Source: Fragilaria crotonensis
Taxonomy: Eukaryota; Bacillariophyta; Fragilariophyceae; Fragilariales; Fragilariaceae
DNA: 13,200 nucleotides
NCBI GenBank assembly: GCA_022925895.1
Contig: JAKSYS010000257.1
Coordinates: forward strand, 64,001 to 77,200
Direction of reading: 5' to 3'
A program made the position numbers and the translations under genes. The notes under the pieces were generated by a model that was not told the DNA's origin, ran no database searches, and worked only from the letters and a program-made list of their open reading frames with translations. Below, piece after piece: positions 1-7,327 of this stretch. The first letter of the stretch is position 1; each line of letters begins with the position of its first letter.

Positions 1-277
1 CTATCATGACTTAATATATTTATCCATATATACGTATATGACTTTGGTAGTAGTACTAGTAGTTTCATATCATGTAAGTACATTATATATATCACGTATG
101 TTTATGACAATGTCTACATAATAGGCCATTGGGTCACCCCCAAGCGCTGTCCGTATGAAAAATGAAAACTCATTTGGACACCGGAACAGAACAAATTTTT
201 GTTCGCCTGTCATCATTTGGCTAATTCCTCTGTGTTCAAAATGCCATCTCGAATCTTTGCAATTTGCAGAATCGAAG
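1..277. other. 5' flank of ANK1, AT-rich spacer
   Basis: This spacer is rich in TA steps, with TATATATA-like runs near positions 24-42 and 83-92 that could hold a core promoter. An ATG at 155 is in frame with ANK1. I do not treat it as the start, because the last 30 bases before ATG 278 align with the ANK2 leader (shared CTTTGCAATT) with a one-base length difference that breaks any shared upstream reading frame. I see no other gene here. Confidence 0.5.
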
Positions 278-696
278 ATGTCGTCCCTTTCTTCCTCAGA
301 GTATTCCACGGCGTTGATCAACTTGGTTTTGGCTTGTAACGTGTTCCACAAGGGGACCGAGTGGAATAGCCTGACTACTATTGATGGTCTCACAGCCCTT
401 ACCTTGACATGCAAACAGGGCAACATTAAGGTACTTCGCGAGTTGTTGAAACACGACTCGGTGGATGTCAACTGCCCGGATGGAAATGGCGACACAGCCC
501 TCGGCATTGCAATTGTGTGGAACAACTTGGACGTAGTTCGTGAGCTTCTTCAACACGATAAAGTGGATGTGAACCGCCTCTGTTGCCCAGACTTCGCCCT
601 TACTCGTAAATGGCGGAACTGCGTTACGATATTTGGGTTGACACCCCTCGGCATAGCAATTGCGGGGGACAACTTAAGCGCAGTTCGAGAGCTTCT

Positions 697-699
697 AAA
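697..699 (+). other. ANK1 frameshift 1 (one A missing)
   Basis: The sequence reads GAG CTT CTA AAC ACG, where sister repeats read GAG CTT CTA AAA CAC GAC. The A run is three long instead of four. The frame then hits TGA at 710-712, while the +2 frame continues as Lys-His-Asp-Glu-Val-Asn-Val-Asn, exactly the repeat consensus. Confidence 0.85.
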
Positions 700-846
700 C
701 ACGACGAAGTGAATGTGAACCGAGGGGATAGATTTGTTAACAAAGTCCTCGCCATGGCGATTAAGTATGGTAACTTGGACGCTGTTCGAGAGCTTCTAAA
801 ACAAGATGTATACGAATTGGATGGGATCTACCAGAAATGGTGGTTT

Positions 847-1163
847 GGCGACACAGCCCTCGCCATGGCCGTTGCGGAGGACAAAGCGGGCATAGTTCGA
901 GAGCTTCTAAAACATGACAAAGTGGATGTGAACCACCGGGATAGATATGGTGACACAGTCCTCGCCACGGCGATTGCGAAGGACCAAGTGGATGTAGTTC
1001 GAGAGCTTCTAAAGCACGACGATGTGGATGTGATCTCTCCAAAAATTTCTGGCGGCACAGCCCTCGCCATGGCAGTTGCGGAGAACAAAGTGGGCGTAGT
1101 ACGAGAGCTTCTAAAACACGACAAAGTGGATGTGAATCGCCAGGATTGTTACGGTGATACAGC
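847..1163 (+). repeat. 204-bp higher-order duplication inside ANK1
   Basis: The repeat starting at 847 and the one starting at 1051 are much more alike (Thr-Ala-Leu-Ala-Met-Ala-Val-Ala-Glu in both, and nearly the same DNA through the following helix) than either is to the repeat between them. The spacing is exactly 204 bp, or two 34-codon ankyrin units. This points to duplication of a two-repeat block. Confidence 0.7.
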
Positions 1164-1254
1164 CCTGACACTGGCGAGCCATGAGGGTTATCTTCGTATG
1201 ATTCGCGAGTTGTTGAAACACGAGAAGGTGGATGTAAACATCAAAGATAATCGA

Positions 1255-1772
1255 GGGTGCACAGCCCTGATCGCTGCATGCTACGGGAAAAATCCCTTCA
1301 AAGGAGTTCGCGAATTTTGAAACACGCCAGTGTGGATGTATATGTCAGAGATAATCGAGGGTGCACAGCCCTGATCGCTGCATCCAACTTGGAAAATCCG
1401 CTCAGAATAGTTCGCGAATTGTTGAAACACGACATGGTGGATGTAAATGTCAGAGATGATGAAGGATGCACAGCCCTGATCGCTGCATCCTACGGGGAAA
1501 ATCCGTTCAAAGAAGTTCGCGAATTGTTGAAACACGCCAGGGTGGATGTAAATGTCAGAGATGATGAAGGATGCACAGCATTGATCGCTGCATCCGGCGG
1601 AGGAGATTGGTACACAGTTCGCGAATTGTTGAAACACAACATGGTGGATGTAAATGTTAGCGATCATGAAGGGTGCACAGCCCTGATCGCTGCATCCCAA
1701 GAGGAAGATTGGTACACAGTTCGCGAATTGTTGAAACGCGACGATGTGAACGTGAACGTCCAGGATGAACGT
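1255..1772 (+). repeat. Five-copy ankyrin unit expansion in ANK1 (Gly-Cys-Thr-Ala-Leu-Ile-Ala-Ala type)
   Basis: Five consecutive units of 102-105 bp share the core GGATGCACAGCCCTGATCGC with few changes and encode Gly-Cys-Thr-Ala-Leu-Ile-Ala-Ala-Ser/Cys. ANK2 has only one unit of this type at the equivalent place (about 6129). The copies are more alike than repeats elsewhere in the gene, so the expansion is recent. The second frameshift lies in the first unit. Confidence 0.8.
1315..1320 (+). other. ANK1 frameshift 2 (one G missing)
   Basis: The sequence reads CGC GAA TTT TGA AAC ACG, where neighbouring repeats read CGC GAA TTG TTG AAA CAC. One G is lost from the Leu-Leu pair, giving TGA at 1318-1320. 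The consensus continues in the next frame as Leu-Lys-His-Ala. Confidence 0.85.
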
Positions 1773-2882
1773 GGCTACACAGCCCTGGCATACGCGTGCG
1801 AAGATGTGGATAGTTTGGACGTAATGCGACTGTTGTTAAAACTAGGTGGTGTGAGCATTAACGCCCGGAATCACAACGGTGAAACACCCCTTATTATTGC
1901 CAGTTCGAGGGGTTATTTGGAAGCTACTCGCGAATTATTGAAACTACAAACGGTGGATGTGAACTGCCAGGATATAAATGGTCGCACAGCCCTGATAAGG
2001 GCTTGCACTGCACTCAGTTTGGATGTGACTCGCGAGCTGTTGAAACACAACAATGTGGATATGAACTGCCAGGACACTCACGGTGACACAGCTCTCACAA
2101 TCGCCTGTGAAGGACACAGTGTTCGCTCAGCTGTCGCGTCAAACGCGGGCGATGTGGCTGGTTTCGACATGATTCGCTTATTGTTGAGACAAGATAGTGT
2201 GAACGTGAACTGCCAGAATCATCGTGGTGAGACAGCCCTTGCTATTGCAAATGCGAATGGCAACTTGGACGTACTTTACGAATTGTTGAAACTCGATTCG
2301 GTGGATGTGAACTGTCAAGATAAAGATGGTAACACAGTACTGACAAAGGCGTGCAGTGTGGGCGATTTAGCCTTAGTTCGCGAGGTGCTGCAACATAACA
2401 AGGTGGCCGTCGACGCCAAAGATCATAGAGGTCGAACAGCCTTTTACTTGGCGACCTACAATAGCCATTGGGATGTTATTGAGGTTTTGCTGAAGTACGA
2501 CCAGTTGGATGTGAATGCCAAAGGTACACACGGCAACACGGCCCTTATCTGGGCCTGCCTTAGGGGGCGATCGGACATTGTTTGCAAGCTGTTGAAGCAC
2601 GGGAGGGTGGATGCGAGCCAAAGGAATAAAGCAGGGTCGACAGCTCTGGATGTTTCTCGGAATCTCGAATTGATTGAAATCACGTCGTGTCTTGAGGAGC
2701 ATGATAAGTCTTGTTTGCGTCGCAAGTGGGAAGCGACGATCGCGCAAAAAGTTGTCGAATTGGAGAGAATGAAAGGAAGAGCCGTCGACAGTAGTAGGGT
2801 TCATTTGAAGACAAACAGGACGTGGTCGGTCACGACGTGGCGGCGATTGGAAGGGGAGACATTTAAGGAAGAGTTGCAGTAA

Positions 2883-3511
2883 GGACACGAGGGTGACATG
2901 TTTTACGTATATGATGGATTATTGCATGGGACTTGTTCAACCTTAAATCAAGGCAAGACTCTCTACATCCCAGATAACTGAGGTGACGCTTGGAGACGCC
3001 GCTAACGAGCTTTGTCTGCACAAGATATCGGCCATCCTTTGAATACGTTCGCGGTCAAGAAGATCGACCTTTTTACCCTGAAGTAGACTCTTCCCTCGAA
3101 TAGCTCAAGCAGCCCAATGCTGGCGCATGGCAAAAAGAAAAGAGCAGTGTCCTGGAATTCTTGTTTTCATTGTATTCGTTTTTTCTTCGTCTTCAGCACT
3201 CGCGCCGAAGCGAGGTTGACCGAGAAGGCCACTTGCTTTTTAGCACGCGTCGTCATTCGTTTCGGGGCTAGACGTCATATACAATTCCCCAACAATCGTG
3301 CAAGTAACTCTACAAATCTCATGAGTTTGGCATACCGTTCTTGATTGACTTTGGCAATGTTGAAACATTTGCTGCATTACACAGTGACTGTTGAATTTTC
3401 ACCATGGCGTTGCTGTTTCGTTGCGTATGGTGGTCATTATTTGATATAGGGGAAGGAAGTGGGCATTGTTCTTAAACCGCAAGTTGTTGCTTCTGCACTC
3501 TTCGATATCAT
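2883..3511. other. Spacer downstream of ANK1 with decayed minus-strand relic
   Basis: From just after the ANK1 stop to about 3430 this spacer aligns with those after ANK2 and ANK3 (shared GTTCAACCTT, CATCCTTTGAAT, AAGAAGATCGA and CCATGGCGTTGC). On the minus strand, about 3290-3180 reads Pro-Lys-Arg-Met-Thr-Thr-Arg-Ala-Lys-Lys-Gln-Val-Ala-Phe-Ser, matching Pro-Arg-Lys-Arg-Thr-Thr-Thr...Lys-Gln-Ala-Ala-Phe-Ser after ANK2. Stops and frame changes show it is dead. A 75-codon plus-strand open frame at 3117-3344 lies across it and is not believed to be a gene. Confidence 0.55.
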
Positions 3512-3557
3512 CTAGTCTGCCCCATCCAGCATCTCTTGAAGGTCAAGTATCACGTCA

Positions 3558-5205
3558 TTATCCTGATATTACCTTATCATAAACATTACTAAGCTTGGCC
3601 AAAATATGTGGCTCGTTGCCCGGCACCAGTCCTTGTGATAGGGACAGGCAATCCACACTTCGATGCAACAACACCAATCCTCGTTCAAGCTGCTGTCGCT
3701 CCGCCACTCGTGAGAGAAACAGTGGCAGGATGGTCCCATCCGCATCTTGTATCGCCGATCGAGACGAATTGCACACTATTTTGTGGCGCAACGCCACATT
3801 GAGATATTTGCTCATCATTACCAAGCAATGTGCCAAATACCCCAATGCAGCAGATATTTCATCTTCATGGACCTGACCGCGAAACAAATCCAATGGGAGT
3901 TCGGCATTCGCGATCCAATAGCGATCTTGATTCTTATTTGTGACGGGATAAATCTGCTGCAAATCCTTGACCAATCGTCGCTTGTGCAATGCAACGATGA
4001 AACTGACTTGCTGCATATCAGACCTGCAGACACGATGTGATAATATTAGCAAAATAATTAAGCCTGACAACAAAGATCAAGGCCCAACACTACAAAACTC
4101 ACATGACTTCGGCAGTGGCGCTTCGTATTTGTTTGGTCTCCTCTTCGAGATCGACTACCGTCTTCATCGTCAATTGCAAGTATTCTGCTTGGAGCTGCAG
4201 TGCCTCTTCGTCTGCTTGCAGCAAACGCTCGCTTTCCGCAATCTGCGCCAACAGCTCATCGTATTCCAATTGCAAATCCTGCATGTCCGCTTCAACTTCC
4301 GTGGCGGGAATAGGAATTAATGTACATTCGGTATTATCAATGTCGAGGTCAACACTTGCTCCACTTCGAACTGGGGTCGATAGTTCATGGTCAGTTGTGC
4401 CTACTGATAAAGTCGAGGTAGATACATTGGCACTGGTAACAGGCTTGACAGTTGCATCGACTTTTCCCAATATATCAAAAACGTCATCATCGAATCTTGA
4501 TCGATGTTTATCTTCTTCATCGTCATCGTGCAATAGTGACAGATCACGAGGATTACGTTCTTGAATGACACCATGTTCCAAGAGAATGTGATACAAGGAC
4601 GGCTGTACTCTCACCAAACCGTCTGAATAGTGCACTAGCACAGCATTGGGTGGAAGTGATGACGGCGCCGGGGGTTTCGAGTATGAATCCTCATCGACAA
4701 CCTTTGGCAGTCGCCGTAACGCATGCGGATTCAATGGCACAGATTTGACAATAACTGTTCCTGATGATCCGTTGGGTTCATCATCGTTGATAAGTGTAAT
4801 GCGCGCAAATGTTGATCCAGATTGAGTTTCCCATTCGCCGCCGTCGGTGTCATCGTCGTGATCGAATGGTACTCGTTCGTTGAGATGATCCCACACGGGA
4901 TGGATCGCAGATTGATGAATTGTTGATGAATAAATAATCTTTTCTTCTTCTTGTTCGTCATCACCATCGCAATCGTTCTTCAAGAAGATCTCCAGTCGCA
5001 CTGATACCAAGAGATTCGCAGTATAGTCAGGTCGAAACCATTTCTTGTTGGTTGAAGCAGTTGAACTGCTTGTCTCGTCCAACCCTTGCTTGCCTGCCAG
5101 TGCTAATGAACTTGACCCCAATTCGAATCCAGGAGCAAGTCGATTGTAGACTGTCAATGAAATGGGCACCGGAAGACTGCCATCGCGGCTCTTCGGTGAC
5201 GACAT
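3558..5205 (-). CDS. UVRAG/Vps38-like subunit of class III PI3-kinase complex II
   Basis: This predicted 522-residue protein is spliced from exon 1 (5205-4103) and exon 2 (4023-3558). In the family, UVRAG/Vps38 joins Vps34, Vps15 and Beclin-1/Vps30 to make PI3P on endosomes and late autophagic membranes. Residues 62-160 look C2-like (Leu-Leu-Val-Ser-Val-Arg-Leu near 65; Ile-His-Pro-Val-Trp near 101). An Asp/Glu-rich linker follows, then a coiled coil at about 304-360. The C-terminal domain holds family hallmarks: Ile-Tyr-Pro at 392, Ser-Ala-Ala-Leu-Gly-Tyr-Leu-Ala-His at 425-433, Tyr-Leu-Asn-Val-Ala-Leu-Arg at 441-447, Ser-Arg-Ser-Ala-Ile-Gln-Asp at 455-461 and Gly-Leu-Val-Leu-Leu near 483-487. 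The start at 5205 sits in GGCGCCATGT. An in-frame ATG at 5289 would add 28 residues of non-family character. It is the only non-ankyrin gene here and is divergent from ANK2. Its C-terminal end is uncertain because family-like coding continues in another frame to 3512. Confidence 0.88.
4024..4102 (-). other. 79-bp spliceosomal intron in the UVRAG-like gene
   Basis: Read on the minus strand, the donor is GT|GTGAGT context GTCAT|GTGAGT and the acceptor is GTGTCTGCAG|GTCTG. The split codon AT|G keeps the frame and joins the coiled coil (ending Ala-Glu-Val-Met) to Ser-Asp-Met-Gln-Gln and the conserved C-terminal domain. Using the next AG, twelve bases on, would break the frame. The two exons together match the family architecture, which neither does alone. 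Confidence 0.88.
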
Positions 5206-5303
5206 GGCGCCGAGGAGGTTGACACAAACGTTGTGTACAGTGTGCGACAGTGTCCTAGCTCTAGTACTGGTACAAGTAGAGCATAGCATTGCTCAACCAT
5301 CAA

Positions 5304-5323
5304 TCACTGATCACTGATCACTG
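5304..5323. repeat. Heptamer tandem repeat TCACTGA, about 2.9 copies
   Basis: TCACTGA TCACTGA TCACTG runs without interruption 99 bases upstream of the UVRAG-like start codon. It may be a simple slippage product or clustered factor sites. Confidence 0.8.
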
Positions 5324-5464
5324 TTGGTGTTTTCATATATATGTAAATTTATATAAAGACGTATAAAAGCACACGTGCGATTTTATTTGCATTTACTAGC
5401 GTACGGAGCAATAGCATTTATCATTTCTCACATACTACTAGCCTGTAGCGCTTGGTATGCTACA

Positions 5465-5485
5465 GACTCGGGACTCGGGGCTCGG
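5465..5485. repeat. Heptamer tandem repeat GACTCGG, three copies
   Basis: GACTCGG GACTCGG GGCTCGG, with one mismatch in the third copy, lies on the ANK2 side of the divergent region about 200 bases before ATG 5687. Its function is unknown. Confidence 0.75.
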
Positions 5486-5686
5486 GAGTAAACTTCCCAA
5501 ACGTGCGTGCGACTGAACGAAAACTATCGACAATGTGTATCCATATTCCATATAGATTTGGGTTGGTTGTGTCTAATGGAGTCCTTCGGACGTACTTTTT
5601 CTCATTCTTGCTTCCTGTTGCTGATCCCCTCTTTCCATCCCTTTGTTCAAACCATTACCACAAGTCTTTGCAATTCAGACTTGACC

Positions 5687-7165
5687 ATGTCGTCCCTTTC
5701 CTCAGATTATTTCACAGCGTTGATAAACGTGGTGTTGGCCACCACCGGCGAGGACGAATTTGCCAACCCCGACACGGTTCGTGATCTGTTGCACAAAGGG
5801 TCCCATTGGAATAGCCTGACTCGCACAGCCCTTACAATGACATGTCAACATGGCAATATGATAGTACTGCGCGAGTTGTTGAAACACGAAAGCGCGGTGG
5901 ATGTCAACTGCCCGGATAAAAATGGTCACACAGCCCTCTTCATTGCGATTTCAAAGGACAAAGTAGACGTACTTTGCGAGCTACTAAAACACGACAAAGT
6001 GGATGTGAACCGCCGGAATAGATATGGCAGTACAGCCCTGATAATGGCGAGCCGTCAGGGTCAACTTGGTATGGTTCGCGAGTTGTTGAAACACGACAAG
6101 GTGGATGTAAACGTCCGAGATAATCAAGGGTGCACAGCCCTGATCGCTGCATCCTGCGGGAAAAACTGGTCCACACTTCGCGAATTGTTAAAACACGACG
6201 ATATGAACGTGAATGTCCAGGATCAACGTGGTGATACAGCCCTGACAATCCTGGCATACGGGTGCAAATATGTGGATACTTTAGACATGATGCGATTGTT
6301 GTTGAAACAAGATGGCGTGAACGTTAACTGCCAGACTGATCGTGGCGTCACAGCGCTTATGATTGCCAGCTCCTTGGGTTATTTGGAAGCTACTCGCGAG
6401 TTGTTGAAACTTCACACGGTGGATGTGAACTGCCAGGATATACATGGTCGCACAGCCCTGATACGGGCTTGCAGTACACGCAATTTCGACGTGATTCGCG
6501 CGTTGTTAGAACACAACAAGGTGGATGTGAACTGCCAGGATATTTACGGTAACACAGCCCTGACAGTGGCGTGTGTTGAAAACTGTTTTCACTCAGCTTT
6601 TTCTGGCGATGGTTTGGACATGATTCGCGTGTTGTTGAGACAAGAAAGTTTGAACGTGAACTGCCAGAATGAACTTGGCGAGACAGCTGTTACAATTGCG
6701 ATTTCGAATGGCAACTTGGGCTTACTTTACGAATTGTTGAAACTTGAATCGCTTGATGTGAACTGCCAAGACAAAGATGGTAGCACAGTCCTGACATGGG
6801 CTTGCAGTACAGGCAATTTGGACGTGCTTCGTGTGTTGTTGAAACGCGACGAGTTAGATGTGAATGCCAAAGATCAGAAAGGTCGAACAGCCTTTTACTG
6901 GGCGAGCTCCAAAAGCCGTTGGAATGTTATTGACGTATTGCTGAAGTACGACGAGTTGGATGTGAATGCCAAAGGTGCACACGGCAACACGGCACTTATC
7001 TGGGCCTGCATCAGGGGCCGGTTGGACATAGTTTGCAAGCTGTTGAAACACGGGAGGGTGGACGCGAGCATCAGGAATAAAGCAGGATCGACAGCTCTGG
7101 ATATTGCTCGAAATCTCAATCGGTTGAAAATTATTGCACGACTAGAGGCGCATGACAACTCTTGA
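5687..7165 (+). CDS. ANK2: ankyrin-repeat protein, 492 aa
   Basis: This uninterrupted gene has an N-terminal cap of about 45 residues (Met-Ser-Ser-Leu-Ser-Ser...), 12 full ankyrin repeats and a partial thirteenth. The usual unit is 34 residues, with Gly-x-Thr-Ala-Leu opening the first helix and Glu-Leu-Leu-Lys-His-Asp-x-Val-Asp-Val-Asn closing it. Repeats 5 and 8 carry loop insertions of 4 and about 9 residues; the second is also present, longer, in ANK1. The family role is protein binding; no enzyme domain, transmembrane helix or localisation signal is seen. The start at 5687 (context TTGACCATGT) is shared by all four paralogues. An in-frame ATG at 5576 would add 37 residues that are not conserved. 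The stop is a TGA where ANK1 and ANK3 have TGT (Cys), so the basic tail is cut off relative to its sisters. Confidence 0.93.
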   Translation: MSSLSSDYFTALINVVLATTGEDEFANPDTVRDLLHKGSHWNSLTRTALTMTCQHGNMIVLRELLKHESAVDVNCPDKNGHTALFIAISKDKVDVLCELLKHDKVDVNRRNRYGSTALIMASRQGQLGMVRELLKHDKVDVNVRDNQGCTALIAASCGKNWSTLRELLKHDDMNVNVQDQRGDTALTILAYGCKYVDTLDMMRLLLKQDGVNVNCQTDRGVTALMIASSLGYLEATRELLKLHTVDVNCQDIHGRTALIRACSTRNFDVIRALLEHNKVDVNCQDIYGNTALTVACVENCFHSAFSGDGLDMIRVLLRQESLNVNCQNELGETAVTIAISNGNLGLLYELLKLESLDVNCQDKDGSTVLTWACSTGNLDVLRVLLKRDELDVNAKDQKGRTAFYWASSKSRWNVIDVLLKYDELDVNAKGAHGNTALIWACIRGRLDIVCKLLKHGRVDASIRNKAGSTALDIARNLNRLKIIARLEAHDNS

Positions 7166-7327
7166 TTGCGTCGCAAGTGGGAAGCGAAAATCGGAGAAAA
7201 AGAAGAGCCATCGAGAGTTGTTGGTTCCATTTTGCAAGCAAACATGGTCGTGATCGGTCAGGAGGTGGATGAACTTGGAAGGCCAAACTCTTCCATTCAA
7301 CATGAACAAGAGAATTTGTTTAGTTAA
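7166..7327 (+). other. In-frame open tail beyond the ANK2 stop codon
   Basis: After TGA 7163-7165 the ANK2 frame stays open for 53 codons to TAA 7325. It begins Leu-Arg-Arg-Lys-Trp-Glu-Ala-Lys, which matches the C-terminal tails of ANK1 and ANK3. The ancestral protein evidently continued here. Now it is 3' untranslated sequence unless the stop is read through. Confidence 0.75.

Larger units (their letters stand above)
278..2882 (+). pseudogene. ANK1: ankyrin-repeat protein gene broken by two single-base deletions
   Basis: This gene would encode a protein built almost wholly of about 21 ankyrin repeats, a fold used for protein-protein binding; no catalytic domain, signal peptide or membrane segment is visible. 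The start at 278 is chosen because Met-Ser-Ser-Leu-Ser-Ser is shared with ANK2 and ANK3. Three in-frame segments in three frames are collinear with the paralogues: 278-712, about 700-1320, and about 1316-2882. The switches coincide with loss of one base inside the Leu-Leu-Lys codons of repeats 3 and 9. The N-terminal cap is about 13 residues shorter than in ANK2, and repeat 2 carries an insertion of about 15 residues. After the last repeat comes a basic tail containing Cys-Leu-Arg-Arg-Lys-Trp, then a unique stretch to TAA 2880. As it stands, translation would stop at 712 after 144 residues. Two assembly errors are the alternative explanation. Confidence 0.85.
5206..5686. promoter_or_regulatory. 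Divergent upstream region shared by the UVRAG-like gene and ANK2
   Basis: This 481-bp gap separates two divergently read genes. It holds TATA-like sequences near 5349-5358 (TTATATAAAG, readable both ways) and TATAAAAG at 5362-5369 (plus strand), with CACGTG, a typical bHLH/bZIP site, at 5372-5377. Two short tandem repeats flank this core. The gap is the natural place for two back-to-back promoters; the actual transcription starts cannot be read from sequence. Confidence 0.5.

Noticed and set aside
761-1171. Long minus-strand open frames across the ankyrin genes (also 1281-1700, 2373-2888, 5940-6257, 9844-10263, 12326-12796)
   Set aside because: They are antisense shadows kept open by the periodic codon pattern of the repeats; they recur in register with the ankyrin units and encode no recognisable domain.
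697-1320. Introns, or programmed frameshifting, as explanations of the ANK1 frame changes
   Set aside because: No bases are in excess and no GT-AG pair fits; each change is explained by one missing base in an otherwise perfect repeat codon. Both shifts are in the same direction, and no slippery site followed by an obvious structure is conserved in the intact paralogues.
3117-3344. 75-codon plus-strand open frame after ANK1
   Set aside because: It overlaps the minus-strand relic, has no conserved counterpart after ANK2 or ANK3, and has no recognisable domain.
4103-4564. 153-codon plus-strand open frame (Ser-rich)
   Set aside because: It is antisense to the acidic and coiled-coil parts of the UVRAG-like exon 1; the Ser richness mirrors the GAT/GAA-rich codons of that exon.
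5120-5135. AATTCGAATCC resembling a tRNA T-arm
   Set aside because: There is no cloverleaf around it, and it lies inside the UVRAG-like coding exon.
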